A stretch of 37,700 bases of DNA from an uncultured Flavobacteriales bacterium (GCA_943788405.1 CALSQD010000002.1:1096001-1133700); one strand, 5' to 3'. Shown: positions 1-9,375, counted from the stretch's first letter. Numbers and translations are program-made. The notes: generated by a model not told the origin, from the letters alone.

Positions 1-116
1 CAAAAAATTCCTTTGGAGTTGGGTATAGTTTAAATAAAATGCAAATTGATTTAGCTATAAACAAACATCAGGTTTTAGGATATTCACCTCAAATATCAGT
101 AAGTAGTACTTTTTAA
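1..116 (+). CDS. C-terminal end of a probable outer-membrane protein (5' truncated by window)
   Basis: An open frame enters the window (first full codon at base 3) and stops with TAA at 114-116. The 37 visible residues alternate polar and hydrophobic positions (GVGYSLNKMQIDLAINKHQ) and end in STF. A terminal Phe and an amphipathic last strand are typical of beta-barrel outer-membrane proteins, so a barrel is inferred. The next gene starts two bases after this stop, so the two are probably co-transcribed. Too little is visible to name a family. Confidence 0.55.
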   Translation, partial: KNSFGVGYSLNKMQIDLAINKHQVLGYSPQISVSSTF

Positions 117-118
117 TA

Positions 119-2131
119 ATGAAACAAGTTATTGTAATATGCATATTCCTTACATTTTCATTGAATAGTTTTGGACAAGAGAACAACATCTTACTAGAAG
201 AAATAATTGAAAGAATTGCAGAGGAGTCAGAAGAAGAGCTAGATTATGCAGAATTACATGAAGCGCTTTATCATTTCGCTGAAAACCCAATAAACCTGAA
301 CAAGACTTCAAAAGAAGAGTTGAGAGATTTATACTTCTTAAATGCTTATCAGATTGACAAGTTATTCGCTCATATTAGTAAAAACGGCAAGCTCCTATCC
401 TATTTAGAACTGCAAACTATTGCTGGTTTTGATGTACAAACTATTCAAAATCTACTCCCATTCATCAGTGTAAATGCAAAAGTTAGTAGCAAACAACTGC
501 TAACCAATATCAAACAATATATTATTATTAGAGATCAGTTTTATTTACAAGAACAAAAGGGTTATTTACCAGATAAAGACAACAAGAAGCACTACCTTGG
601 AAACCCACATAGAACTTACTTTAAATACCGACTAAAAAACAATTATTTACAAGCAGGAATAACTGCTGAAAAAGATGAAGGAGAAAATTTTTTAGGACCA
701 AATCAACCTTATGGGTTTGATTTTTATTCTGCCCATTTGCAAGCCAAAAATATTGGCAAAATCAAAAATGTAATTATTGGTGATTATCAAATGAATTTTG
801 GGCAAGGAGTAGTTATGCAAAGTGGTATGAGTTTTGGAAAATCATCAGAAGTCATTAATATTCAGAAAAGTGGAAATTTGATAAAAGCACATACGGCAGC
901 TGCTGAAAATCTATTTTTCAGAGGAACTGCAATTCAAATTGAACCCTTAAAAAACTTAGAAATAATTGCTTTTTATTCCTCCCATAAAGTAGATGCTAAT
1001 ATAGTTGATACACTAGATAATAATGAACTTTCTTTTTCATCTATTCAAGGAACAGGAATGCATAGAACCGAAAGTGAACTATTGGATAAAAATGTGATTT
1101 TACAAAATCATTATGGGATGCATGCCAACTATAACTTAAAGAACCTCAATATTGGCGGCTCTTATTATATGACTAGAATTGATGGGAAATATGAAAAATC
1201 CATCTCCCCTTACAATCAATTTGATTTCAATGGAAATAGCAATCAGAATTTTGGTTTAGACTATCAGTATTTACATAAAAATATGAACTTTTTTGGGGAA
1301 GTTGGTAAAAGCGAAAATGGAGGAGATGCCCACATCAATGGAGTAATGTTAGGACTTGACAAAAGCTTATCAGCCTCTTTACTTTATAGAGATTATGGGA
1401 AGGAATATCAAAGTGAATACGCCAATTCCTTTGCAGAAAGAAGTTCTCAAAATGAAAAAGGACTCTATTTTGGCTTAGAATTTACGCCCAATCCTAAATT
1501 CAAAATAAAAGGATATGCTGATAATTATGAGTTTCCTTGGCTAAGGTATGGAGTAGACGCCCCAACAAAAGGAAATGATTATCTTTTACAGGCAGATTAC
1601 AAAATTAATAGAGCAACAAAGATGTATGTGCGTTTTAAAACTGAAACGAAAGAGGAGGAAATGTCAGAATCTTCTTTAATCTCTAACAAAAGGAAAGATA
1701 ATTTTCGCTTTCACATCAATTATAAAGAAGGAGAAAACTGGGCTTTTGCCAATCGATTTGAAACAACAAGTATCCATTTTGATGAAAATAAAGAACAAGG
1801 ATATATGCTGTATCAAGATGTAAAATACAAACCCCTATTTGGGAAAATCACTTTTAGTAGCCGATATATTATATTCAATACTCCCACTTATGATAGCCGA
1901 ATTTATGCATATGAAAATGATGTATTGTACGGCTACTCTATTCCTGCTTATTATGGGAAGGGAAGTAAAATATATCTAGTAGCAAAATGTAATATTATTC
2001 GCAATTTAGATTTTTGGTTAAGGATTGCTCACACCACCTATACCGATAGAGAAGTATTAAAAAGTGGTTGGGATGAAATTAATGGAAATAAAATGACTGA
2101 ACTAAAACTCCAGTTACGATATAAATTTTAA
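119..2131 (+). CDS. Helix-hairpin-helix domain protein with C-terminal outer-membrane barrel
   Basis: This 670-residue secreted protein has a clear signal peptide (hydrophobic core about residues 4-15, ending SFGQ). Residues about 46-117 resemble tandem helix-hairpin-helix motifs of the ComEA type (INLNKTSKEELRDL and LQTIAGFDVQTIQNLLPF). The remaining ~500 residues are rich in alternating aromatic and polar residues, and the protein ends LQLRYKF, the terminal-Phe signature of a beta barrel. HhH domains normally bind DNA, but in this exported Bacteroidota architecture the role is unknown; DNA binding should not be assumed. The ATG lies two bases after the preceding stop, and the flavoenzyme gene follows 25 bases downstream, so all three may be one operon. 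The domain call is fairly secure; function is not. Confidence 0.75.
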   Translation: MKQVIVICIFLTFSLNSFGQENNILLEEIIERIAEESEEELDYAELHEALYHFAENPINLNKTSKEELRDLYFLNAYQIDKLFAHISKNGKLLSYLELQTIAGFDVQTIQNLLPFISVNAKVSSKQLLTNIKQYIIIRDQFYLQEQKGYLPDKDNKKHYLGNPHRTYFKYRLKNNYLQAGITAEKDEGENFLGPNQPYGFDFYSAHLQAKNIGKIKNVIIGDYQMNFGQGVVMQSGMSFGKSSEVINIQKSGNLIKAHTAAAENLFFRGTAIQIEPLKNLEIIAFYSSHKVDANIVDTLDNNELSFSSIQGTGMHRTESELLDKNVILQNHYGMHANYNLKNLNIGGSYYMTRIDGKYEKSISPYNQFDFNGNSNQNFGLDYQYLHKNMNFFGEVGKSENGGDAHINGVMLGLDKSLSASLLYRDYGKEYQSEYANSFAERSSQNEKGLYFGLEFTPNPKFKIKGYADNYEFPWLRYGVDAPTKGNDYLLQADYKINRATKMYVRFKTETKEEEMSESSLISNKRKDNFRFHINYKEGENWAFANRFETTSIHFDENKEQGYMLYQDVKYKPLFGKITFSSRYIIFNTPTYDSRIYAYENDVLYGYSIPAYYGKGSKIYLVAKCNIIRNLDFWLRIAHTTYTDREVLKSGWDEINGNKMTELKLQLRYKF

Positions 2132-2156
2132 TTTTATGCACGCATAATAAATTACA

Positions 2157-3104
2157 ATGAAAAAAACACCTATTAACGAACTACTTGGAGTAAAACACCC
2201 AATAATAATGGCTCCAATGTTTTTGGTAACCAATACCAAAATGATGATTGAAGCAATGAATTCAGGGATTGCAGGCTGTATTCCTGCTTTAAACTACCGT
2301 ACGGATGAACAATTCAGAGAAGCAATACAAGAAATTAGAAGCAAAACAAATAGCAAAGGCTTAGGGATTAACTTAATTGTAAATAAGTCCAACATAAAAA
2401 TGAAACAACAATTAAAAACTTGTGTTGAGCTTGGGGTTGATTTTATTATCACCTCATTGGGCAGCCCAAAGGAGGTAATTGAACAATGCAAACCAAAAGG
2501 AATAAAAGTTCTTTGTGATGTTGTAGAAGAAACTTATGCTATAAAAGTAGAAGAACTAGGGGCTGATGCCGTAATTGCAGTAAATAAAAATGCGGGTGGA
2601 CATGCAGGGAATTTAGCTCCTGAAGAAATTATTCCTCTATTAAATAAACACTGTAATATTCCTATTATATCTGCAGGGGGAATTGGCACAAAAGAAGGCA
2701 TAAACTCAATATTGGAACTTGGAGCAGCAGGACTTTCCATTGGCTCACCCTTTATTGCTTGTGAAGAAGCCCATATTTCAGACGAATATAAAAATGCTTG
2801 TGTAACTTACGGAAAAGAGGATATTGTTTTTACTACCAAGATTTCAGGAACACCTTGCACGGTAATCAATACTCCTTATGTGCAAAAAACAGGAACCACT
2901 CAAAATTGGTTAGAAAAACTAATGAGTAAGAATAAAAAGATAAAAAAATGGGTAAAAATGATTACCTATTTTAAAGGCATGAAATCAGTAGAAAATGCTG
3001 CTTTTAGTAGTACTCACAAAACGGTTTGGTGTGCAGGACCATCTATTGAACACACAAAAGAAATTTTATCCGTTAAAAAAATTGTAAAACGATTAACTAC
3101 TTAA
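2157..3104 (+). CDS. NAD(P)H-dependent flavin oxidoreductase, nitronate monooxygenase family
   Basis: This 315-residue cytoplasmic protein has the TIM-barrel FMN fold of the nitronate monooxygenase (2-nitropropane dioxygenase) family. Visible hallmarks are the N-terminal HPIIMAPMFLVT strand, the catalytic-His motif AGGHAG (about residues 147-152), and phosphate-binding glycines in PIISAGGIGT and AAGLSIGSPF. Family members oxidise alkyl nitronates to carbonyl compounds and nitrite using FMN and oxygen. The same fold includes the enoyl-ACP reductase FabK, so the substrate is not settled by sequence alone. It follows the HhH/barrel gene by 25 bases with no evident promoter, so it is probably co-transcribed. 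Its 3' end overlaps the convergent DEAD-box helicase gene by 8 bases. Confidence 0.85.
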   Translation: MKKTPINELLGVKHPIIMAPMFLVTNTKMMIEAMNSGIAGCIPALNYRTDEQFREAIQEIRSKTNSKGLGINLIVNKSNIKMKQQLKTCVELGVDFIITSLGSPKEVIEQCKPKGIKVLCDVVEETYAIKVEELGADAVIAVNKNAGGHAGNLAPEEIIPLLNKHCNIPIISAGGIGTKEGINSILELGAAGLSIGSPFIACEEAHISDEYKNACVTYGKEDIVFTTKISGTPCTVINTPYVQKTGTTQNWLEKLMSKNKKIKKWVKMITYFKGMKSVENAAFSSTHKTVWCAGPSIEHTKEILSVKKIVKRLTT

Positions 3105-4218
3105 GGGCTTTTACTTTTGAGAAAGAAATTTTTAAGTTTTTTTCATATTCTCTAATTGTCCTAACATCATAACCATTTGCTAAAACTAAGGAGATTCCCT
3201 CTTTACCAGCACGAGCTGTCCTACCACTTCTGTGCGTGTAGTATTCATCTTGATCAGGCAATTGAAAATGCACTACAAAAGTTAAATCAGCCACATCAAT
3301 TCCTCTTGCTGCAATATCAGTAGCTACAATAATACTTAAGTTTTCATTCTTAAAAGCACGCATTACTTTATCTCTTTCCTTTTGCAATAAATCACCATGT
3401 ATAGCATCAGCAGCAATATTTTTTGCAATTAATTGAGCTGCTACTTTTCTAGTTGTATTACGTGTTCTGCAAAATACAATTCCTCTTTTACCTTTTACAG
3501 AAATTAAGAATTGTAAAAGCACATTAAATTTTTCAGTATCTTCACAATGTACAAATTTATGTTCAATTTTTGCATTTACTACATTACTCCCACTTACTGT
3601 AATTCTGTGTGCAGTAGCACTCATATGTTCATTTACAATTTGTTTAATTCCTTGCGGCATAGTTGCTGAAAACAACCATTTACTTTGTGCTTCAGGAAGA
3701 AAATCTAATATTTCATCTAGTTCTTTTTTGAATCCCATGCTTAGCATTTCATCTGCTTCATCCAAAATAACAGTTTTTACTTTACTTAAATCAACAGCTT
3801 TTCTATTCACTAAATCAATTAAACGGCCTGGAGTTGCTACTACTATATGTGTTGTACGAGTAAGGTTTGCAATTTGTCTGTCAATTTTCTCACCACCATA
3901 CACTGACTCAGTGAAAATTTTATCAGAATATTTAGTATAACGAAATAACTGCTTGGCTACTTGCTGCCCTAATTCACGAGTAGGACAGAGAATTAAACCT
4001 TGTACATAGTCCTTTTTAGGATCAATTTTATGCAAAAGTGGCAAACCAAAAGCAGCCGTTTTTCCTGTTCCTGTTTGGGCTTGCCCAACCAAATCAGTAT
4101 TTCCTTCTAATAATAGAGGGATAACTTGCTTTTGTATATCAGTAGGGTTGATGATTCCTAAATCATTTAACCCTTTAATAAAATCTGATTTTACGCCTAA
4201 TGCTTTAAAATTTTCCAT
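3097..4218 (-). CDS. DEAD-box ATP-dependent RNA helicase
   Basis: All canonical superfamily-2 helicase motifs are readable in this 373-residue protein. They are the Q motif (PTDIQKQVIP), Walker A AQTGTGKT (47-54), PTREL (79-83), TPGR (129-132), DEAD (153-156), SAT (184-186), the GIVFCRT strand, DIAARGID, and HRSGRTAR near the end. It would unwind short RNA duplexes or remodel RNPs, probably in ribosome assembly or mRNA turnover. It ends about 30 residues after motif VI, so it is a bare two-RecA-domain core, shorter than DbpA, CsdA or RhlE-type proteins that carry C-terminal extensions. The subfamily therefore cannot be named. A TATTTTTG element ends four bases before ATG, predicting a leaderless transcript. 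Confidence 0.93.
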   Translation of the reverse strand: MENFKALGVKSDFIKGLNDLGIINPTDIQKQVIPLLLEGNTDLVGQAQTGTGKTAAFGLPLLHKIDPKKDYVQGLILCPTRELGQQVAKQLFRYTKYSDKIFTESVYGGEKIDRQIANLTRTTHIVVATPGRLIDLVNRKAVDLSKVKTVILDEADEMLSMGFKKELDEILDFLPEAQSKWLFSATMPQGIKQIVNEHMSATAHRITVSGSNVVNAKIEHKFVHCEDTEKFNVLLQFLISVKGKRGIVFCRTRNTTRKVAAQLIAKNIAADAIHGDLLQKERDKVMRAFKNENLSIIVATDIAARGIDVADLTFVVHFQLPDQDEYYTHRSGRTARAGKEGISLVLANGYDVRTIREYEKNLKISFSKVKALK

Positions 4219-4222
4219 GCAG

Positions 4223-4230
4223 CAAAAATA
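4223..4230 (-). promoter_or_regulatory. -7 promoter element (TATTTTTG) of the DEAD-box helicase
   Basis: Reading the minus strand, TATTTTTG fits the Bacteroidota housekeeping -7 consensus TAnnTTTG exactly. Only CTGC separates it from the ATG at 4218, so the expected transcription start falls on or next to the start codon. No convincing -33 TTTG is seen. Confidence 0.55.
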
Positions 4231-4251
4231 AGGATAAAGAATTAGGCTTTC

Positions 4252-6039
4252 CTATAATACATCAACTTTAATTCTACTCCATACTTTAGATAATAAATAA
4301 GCAGAAATTAAAGCAATAATAGTTAAGATTCCTCCTAATTGTAAGTTGCCGTAAATAAAATATCCTGTTGCAAAAAGCAAGCAGTAAATCATAGCTAAAG
4401 CCAAAAGCATTGCCAAAATTCCTGAAGGCACTGACCAATCTGACTTTTCAATTTCCTCATTACCCACTACCGCTTTCCAACCCGGTCCGCCAGGAGTAGT
4501 TTTTTTATAAAAACTCAACAACACTTTTTTATTTTCAGCAGGAGTTATAAAAGTAACCACAAGCCAAACTACAGTAGTAATCAGCACTACCATTGGAAAT
4601 TTCATGTACTCTGGCATCAAAGCAGCCTCTCCAAATAATAGAGATGAAATAACTTTCATATTGAATAGTATAGAAACAATTCCTGAAACAAAAATAGCTG
4701 AGATTTCACTCCAAGCATTTATTCTCCACCAAAACCATCTTAGGATAAAAATAAGTCCTGTTCCTGCACCAAACATCAGAATGAAATCAAATAATTGTAA
4801 AGCATTGGTTAATAACAAAGCCAAAACTGCAGAAGCTAAAAACAAAATAATAGTAGCTATACGCCCTACATTTACCTTTTGTTTTTCAGTAGCATTAGGG
4901 TTAATTTGTTGGGTGTAAAAATCATTTACTATGTAAGATGCACCCCAATTAAGATGTGTAGAAATAGTAGACATATAAGCTGCAATCAATGAAGCTAAAA
5001 CTAAGCCCAACAAACCAGTTGGCAATTTGGTAAGCATAGCTGAATATGCCAAATCATTCCCTAACTTATCCTCACTAACTGCTGGGAAAGCTTCTTGAAT
5101 ACTTGCAATATCAGGAAAAACAACTAATGATGCTAAAGCCACCAAAATCCAAGGCCAAGGGCGTAAAGCATAATGCATAATATTGAAAAAGAAAGTCGCA
5201 CCAATTGCATGGTTTTCATCTTTTGCAGCTAACATTCTTTGGGCGATATACCCACCTCCACCTGGTTCGGCACCAGGATACCAAGCAGACCACCACTGTA
5301 CCGCAAGGGGTATAATTAATAACATGATGAGTTGTTCAGTATTACTAAAGTCAGGCAACATGGAGATTTTATCAGTAACATTTGGATGCGATATTAATGC
5401 TTGAACCCCACCAATTTCAGGGATATTTACTAAATAATAAGCTGCACCAATTGAGCCTGCCATGGCTACAAAAAAGAGTAAAAAATCAGTATATACCACT
5501 CCTTTAAAACCTCCCATAGTACTGAACACAACTGTAATTGCTCCTGCAATTCCAATCGTTTCAAAAGCAGTAAGTCCCAACATTACTTGTCCAATTTTTA
5601 TGGCTGCCAAGGAGATTCCTCCCATAGCCAATACATTAAAAATTACTCCTAAATAAAGCGCTCGAAATCCTCTTAAGAATTTTGCAGGCTTACCTGAATA
5701 CCTTAATTCATAAAACTCTATATCCGTATTTACATTGGATTTTCTCCAGAGTTTTGCATAAACAAAAACTGTTAATAATCCTGTCAACAAGAAAACCCAC
5801 CACACCCAATTTCCTGCAACTCCATTATTCCTAACAATATCCGTCACTAAATTTGGTGTATCGGTTGAAAATGTAGTTGCCACCATAGAAAGTCCTAATA
5901 ACCACCAAGGCATATTTCTTCCAGAAAGAAAAAATTCAGAAGCGTTTTCTCCTGATTTTTTGGAAACAACAATCCCAATAAGTAAAGTTAAAAGTAAAAA
6001 AGAAATGATAATAATCCAATCCAGATTTGCGATATCCAT
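4252..6039 (-). CDS. Sodium:solute symporter (SSS) family transporter
   Basis: This protein of about 595 residues is strongly hydrophobic, with roughly a dozen or more membrane segments through the inner membrane. The N-terminal WIIIISFLLLTLLIGIVVSKK, the FFLSGRNMPWWLLGLSM motif and the following STDTPN stretch match the SSS (SLC5-like) family, in which Na+ drives uptake of sugars, amino acids or other organic solutes. The substrate cannot be read from the sequence. A longer frame begins with TTG at 6060, but that TTG lies inside a TAGATTTG promoter element, so I place the start at the ATG at 6039 (MDIANLDW). It is divergent from the rRNA methyltransferase, with 63 bases between the starts. 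Confidence 0.87.
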   Translation of the reverse strand: MDIANLDWIIIISFLLLTLLIGIVVSKKSGENASEFFLSGRNMPWWLLGLSMVATTFSTDTPNLVTDIVRNNGVAGNWVWWVFLLTGLLTVFVYAKLWRKSNVNTDIEFYELRYSGKPAKFLRGFRALYLGVIFNVLAMGGISLAAIKIGQVMLGLTAFETIGIAGAITVVFSTMGGFKGVVYTDFLLFFVAMAGSIGAAYYLVNIPEIGGVQALISHPNVTDKISMLPDFSNTEQLIMLLIIPLAVQWWSAWYPGAEPGGGGYIAQRMLAAKDENHAIGATFFFNIMHYALRPWPWILVALASLVVFPDIASIQEAFPAVSEDKLGNDLAYSAMLTKLPTGLLGLVLASLIAAYMSTISTHLNWGASYIVNDFYTQQINPNATEKQKVNVGRIATIILFLASAVLALLLTNALQLFDFILMFGAGTGLIFILRWFWWRINAWSEISAIFVSGIVSILFNMKVISSLLFGEAALMPEYMKFPMVVLITTVVWLVVTFITPAENKKVLLSFYKKTTPGGPGWKAVVGNEEIEKSDWSVPSGILAMLLALAMIYCLLFATGYFIYGNLQLGGILTIIALISAYLLSKVWSRIKVDVL

Positions 6040-6057
6040 AAGCGAAAATAATTTGAA

Positions 6058-6065
6058 CAAATCTA
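6058..6065 (-). promoter_or_regulatory. -7 promoter element (TAGATTTG) of the symporter gene
   Basis: TAGATTTG on the minus strand matches TAnnTTTG exactly. Its last bases form the TTG that would otherwise be taken as a start codon at 6060, so the element rules out that start in favour of the ATG at 6039. The predicted transcription start is near 6053. Confidence 0.6.
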
Positions 6066-6090
6066 AGGAAATCTTTTAGGTAATAAGCAT

Positions 6091-6098
6091 TACATTTG
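6091..6098 (+). promoter_or_regulatory. -7 promoter element (TACATTTG) of the rRNA methyltransferase
   Basis: TACATTTG matches TAnnTTTG exactly. It is followed by CCGA and then ATG at 6103, the same four-base spacing seen at three other genes in the window, so a leaderless transcript is predicted. With the element at 6058-6065 it forms a compact divergent promoter pair. Confidence 0.55.
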
Positions 6099-6102
6099 CC
6101 GA

Positions 6103-7260
6103 ATGAAAGATGATAATTTTTACATGTTAGCCAAAACTATGTTTGGCTTAGAAGAAATATTAGCTGAAGAGCTTAGGAAATTAGGGGCACAGAATGTAAA
6201 ACCTATGAACCGAGCTGTAAGCTTTAAAGGAGATAAAGGGTTTATGTATAAAGCAAACCTTAACTTAAGGACTGCTTTAAGAATTTTAAAACCTATTGCA
6301 CATTTTCAGGCACATGATGAAAAAGAACTCTATCGTAAACTATGTGAAATAGATTGGACTGAACTTTTTGGTTTAGATGCTACTTTTGCTACTCACGCCA
6401 CAACACATTCTGAAGTTTTTACGCATAGTAAATATGCCTCATTAGTAATGAAAGATGCAATTGCAGATACCTTCAGAAAGAAATTTGATAAGCGCCCAGA
6501 TGTTGACCCTGAAATGCCAGATGTAAGCATTAACTTACATATTGCAAAACACACTTGTACTGTTTCACTTGATAGTTCAGGAGATTCATTACACAAAAGA
6601 GGTTATAAATCGGATGCTGTAATTGCTCCTATGAATGAAGTGTTAGCTGCAGGATTAATTTTATTAAGTGATTGGAATAGGATTTCTAATTTTCATGACC
6701 CAATGTGTGGAAGTGGAACCTTATTAATTGAAGCAGCCCTTATTGCATATAATATTCCTGCTAATATTTTCCGTGAGCGATTTGGATTTGAAGGTTGGAA
6801 TGATTTTGATGAACAGCTTTGGGCAAAAATAAAAGAAATCTCTTTAGAAAAGGAAACACATTATTACGGAAAAATTTCTGGAAGTGATAATTTCCAGAAA
6901 GCAGTGCGCATTAGCCGAGAGAATATTGATAATGCCTTAATGTATGACAATATAAAAGTAACAAAATCTGACTTTTTTGAAACTGAAGTAGATCCTGGAA
7001 CATTTGTACTTTTTAACCCTCCTTATGGAGAACGAATAGATTTAGGAGTAAATGACTTTTATGAAAAAGTAGGGACTACCTTAAAACATAAATATGAGGG
7101 GTGCAGCATATGGATTATATCTTCAGACATTGAGAACATGAAATTTATTGGACTGAGGCCATCACGAAAAATTAGAGTAATGAATGGTAAGCTAGATTGT
7201 AGCTTCCGTAAGTTTGAGGTATATGAAGGAAGTAAAAAGGCTAAAAAACAACAAAACTAA
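6103..7260 (+). CDS. THUMP-domain 23S rRNA guanine-N2 methyltransferase, RlmL/YcbY N-terminal type
   Basis: This 385-residue protein has an N-terminal ferredoxin-like/THUMP region (about 5-155, with MFGLEEILAEEL at the start) and a Rossmann-like SAM-dependent methyltransferase domain. The SAM-binding motif HDPMCGSGT is at about 198-206 and the catalytic NPPYGER at 305-311, as in N2-guanine methyltransferases. It matches the RlmL half of the E. coli RlmKL fusion, which makes m2G2445 in 23S rRNA, and lacks the RlmK domain. The C-terminal tail is basic (GSKKAKKQQN). The start is supported by the conserved MKDDNFYMLAKTMFG opening and by the promoter four bases upstream. A hairpin terminator follows. 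Confidence 0.87.
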   Translation: MKDDNFYMLAKTMFGLEEILAEELRKLGAQNVKPMNRAVSFKGDKGFMYKANLNLRTALRILKPIAHFQAHDEKELYRKLCEIDWTELFGLDATFATHATTHSEVFTHSKYASLVMKDAIADTFRKKFDKRPDVDPEMPDVSINLHIAKHTCTVSLDSSGDSLHKRGYKSDAVIAPMNEVLAAGLILLSDWNRISNFHDPMCGSGTLLIEAALIAYNIPANIFRERFGFEGWNDFDEQLWAKIKEISLEKETHYYGKISGSDNFQKAVRISRENIDNALMYDNIKVTKSDFFETEVDPGTFVLFNPPYGERIDLGVNDFYEKVGTTLKHKYEGCSIWIISSDIENMKFIGLRPSRKIRVMNGKLDCSFRKFEVYEGSKKAKKQQN

Positions 7261-7283
7261 ACTCTATAGAAATAGCTATAAAT

Positions 7284-7315
7284 AAAAAAGCCCGCAAATG
7301 CTGGCTTTCTTTTTT
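7284..7315. terminator. Intrinsic terminator between convergent genes
   Basis: An A-run, GCC-C-GCA, a short AA loop, TGC-T-GGC and a T-run form a hairpin with one internal mismatch. Flanking A and T tracts let it work in both directions. It serves the rRNA methyltransferase (plus) and the convergent SPOR protein (minus). Confidence 0.7.
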
Positions 7316-7330
7316 ATGTAAATCTTTTAA

Positions 7331-9316
7331 TTATTTCATCAACTCTTTTGCTTGCTCAAGTGTAATTCTTTCACCTTCTAATTTTGCAAATACAAAAGCA
7401 TCAGCATATCCCGCTAGTTTCGCTTCAGCTAAACGAATATTTGCATCTTCCAATGAAGAATAAGTTCCTGCAAAATAACGATACATTTTTTCTCCTTTTG
7501 CCTCTTTCTCAATATTCCCAAGCTTACTCATTTTAGTTAAATCTTCAGCAGATAATGATTCTTTTCCTACAAGAATCTGAACTGTAAATTCTAATTCTAT
7601 CGCTTCCTCTTCAATAACAGTTTCAACTTTTGGAGTTGTTCGTTCTGTTTTAATTGCAACATTTAAGTTAATACGCTCTCCATTTTTATAAGTAACAATA
7701 AATGCATCTTCAAAACCTCTAGCATTCATTTGCGCTTGATAAGCAATTGCATCTTTATACTCAGTAAATGAACCAGCCATATATCTAACTAAGCCATCTT
7801 TTCCTGTGAAAGAAACGACATTGTCAACTCCAACAAATACTTCATTAGGCAACTCTTTATCATAAGCACCAATCTGAATTCTATATGTAGTTCCATTATT
7901 TGAAACTAGGCTTTCTTCTATTTCTGTTTCTTCTTCATTTTCTACTTCCTCAACTACTGGAGCAACAACTTCTTCCTCTTCATCAATTACCGGCTCAGGA
8001 ACAGGAATAACATAATTAGAAATACTACCATTATTATCAACTAAAATATAAGTATCATCAAAACCTTTTGCTTCCAATTCATATTCTCTACCTAATGCAT
8101 CATCTAAAGAAGTATAAGTTCCTACTGCATAAATAACCATTCCATCATCTTGAGGAATACTTTCTAAATCATCCAAACTTAAATACTTATTAATCACATT
8201 AGCAGGAACCCCATTAGTATAAGCTCCAATTTTTATTTTATATTTTAAGCCATCAACTGTATTGTCAAATTCTTCTCCTTCATGATAAGCCTTGTTGAAA
8301 GCATTAGCTTTAGCAATCAAATACTCATCAACTGTTTTATAATTCTCACGCTTAATTTCATTCTCATTATAAAAATTAGCATATTCTCTTGAAGCAGCTT
8401 CATAATCAGAATACATACTATGGTATTTATCTGCAGTTAATTGCACACCTTTTTCATCCACAACCGCACCCTTTTTTGTATTTTTCTCTTTATCAATATA
8501 ATTAGGGATACCATCATTATCACTATCTAACGGGCATCCAAATTCATTTACTTTAACACCAATTGGAGTTTTAGGACAGTAATCATCTACATCTGCCACT
8601 AAATCACCATCTTCATCTTCTACATCCATTGCTTTAAAATTAACATCCGCATAGTAACTGTCATCAAAATAAGTATTCTCTTTTGGTTTTGGAGTAAACA
8701 AATCATAGTGAATAGTAAAACTAGCTGACATAAACTTATCAGATGTTCCTTCTACTGATTTATCTATATCACCCATAGCAATTGTATAATTTATAGTTGC
8801 ATCTAAATCAATACGCTCTGAAATATTTAAACGCATACCCAAACCTAGTGGAATTGCAATTGTTGATTCTCTATCTGTCCAATCAGACTGATTATCTTTA
8901 TTTAATGTTTTGAAACTTAAACTTTGTGCACCAGCAGTAAGATAAGGACTAACTCGAGATTGCTTAAATACACTATTCATAGCATATCCAAAATGTAAAC
9001 CAATTGCATCTACATTAGATTCGAAACTTGCTTCCTCATTTTTCTCAAAGAAACTGGTGTTTGAAAACAACAAAGATACATCTACATTTTCTGATATATT
9101 TAAACGCATCCCAGCTCTATACCCCATATTCCCTAATAATGAGTTGGTTTCAGGTCCCATTATATCTCCCTGAAAACTATGGTAAGCCGTACCAAATGAG
9201 AACATTGGTTGAAACGGCATAGTTGGTTCTATATCATAATTTCCTTTTTGTGCAAATACGGAAAAAGAAGAAAATAGAATAAAAAGTATAAAAGCTTTTT
9301 TCAAAAATTGATTCAT
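7331..9316 (-). CDS. Outer-membrane protein with beta barrel, TSP3 repeats and three SPOR-like domains
   Basis: The 661-residue protein starts with a signal peptide (FILFILFSSFSVFAQ, cleavage near 23). Residues about 35-206 look like an eight-strand-type outer-membrane barrel. Residues 231-275 hold calcium-binding TSP3-like repeats (DEDGDLVADVDDYCP, DSDNDGIPNYID). Three SPOR-like repeats follow at about 357-427, 477-545 and 577-647, each opening YKIKIGAY, YRIQIGAY or FTVQILVG and closing with GF/Y-D-A-F/Y. An acidic linker (442-469, many Glu) separates the first two. SPOR domains bind peptidoglycan strands stripped of stem peptides, so this protein probably ties the outer membrane to the cell wall, in place of the OmpA domain usually found after TSP3 repeats. 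The promoter is weak (TATTTTTA at 9339-9346). Confidence 0.82.
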   Translation of the reverse strand: MNQFLKKAFILFILFSSFSVFAQKGNYDIEPTMPFQPMFSFGTAYHSFQGDIMGPETNSLLGNMGYRAGMRLNISENVDVSLLFSNTSFFEKNEEASFESNVDAIGLHFGYAMNSVFKQSRVSPYLTAGAQSLSFKTLNKDNQSDWTDRESTIAIPLGLGMRLNISERIDLDATINYTIAMGDIDKSVEGTSDKFMSASFTIHYDLFTPKPKENTYFDDSYYADVNFKAMDVEDEDGDLVADVDDYCPKTPIGVKVNEFGCPLDSDNDGIPNYIDKEKNTKKGAVVDEKGVQLTADKYHSMYSDYEAASREYANFYNENEIKRENYKTVDEYLIAKANAFNKAYHEGEEFDNTVDGLKYKIKIGAYTNGVPANVINKYLSLDDLESIPQDDGMVIYAVGTYTSLDDALGREYELEAKGFDDTYILVDNNGSISNYVIPVPEPVIDEEEEVVAPVVEEVENEEETEIEESLVSNNGTTYRIQIGAYDKELPNEVFVGVDNVVSFTGKDGLVRYMAGSFTEYKDAIAYQAQMNARGFEDAFIVTYKNGERINLNVAIKTERTTPKVETVIEEEAIELEFTVQILVGKESLSAEDLTKMSKLGNIEKEAKGEKMYRYFAGTYSSLEDANIRLAEAKLAGYADAFVFAKLEGERITLEQAKELMK

Positions 9317-9375
9317 TAGTGTGATTTTTATATTGCCGTAAAAATAGGAAAAAAATCAGAAAGCCATCCTATATC

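Noticed and set aside
6040-6060. TTG start at 6060 for the symporter
   Set aside because: The TTG is the end of the TAGATTTG promoter element; the ATG at 6039 is preferred.
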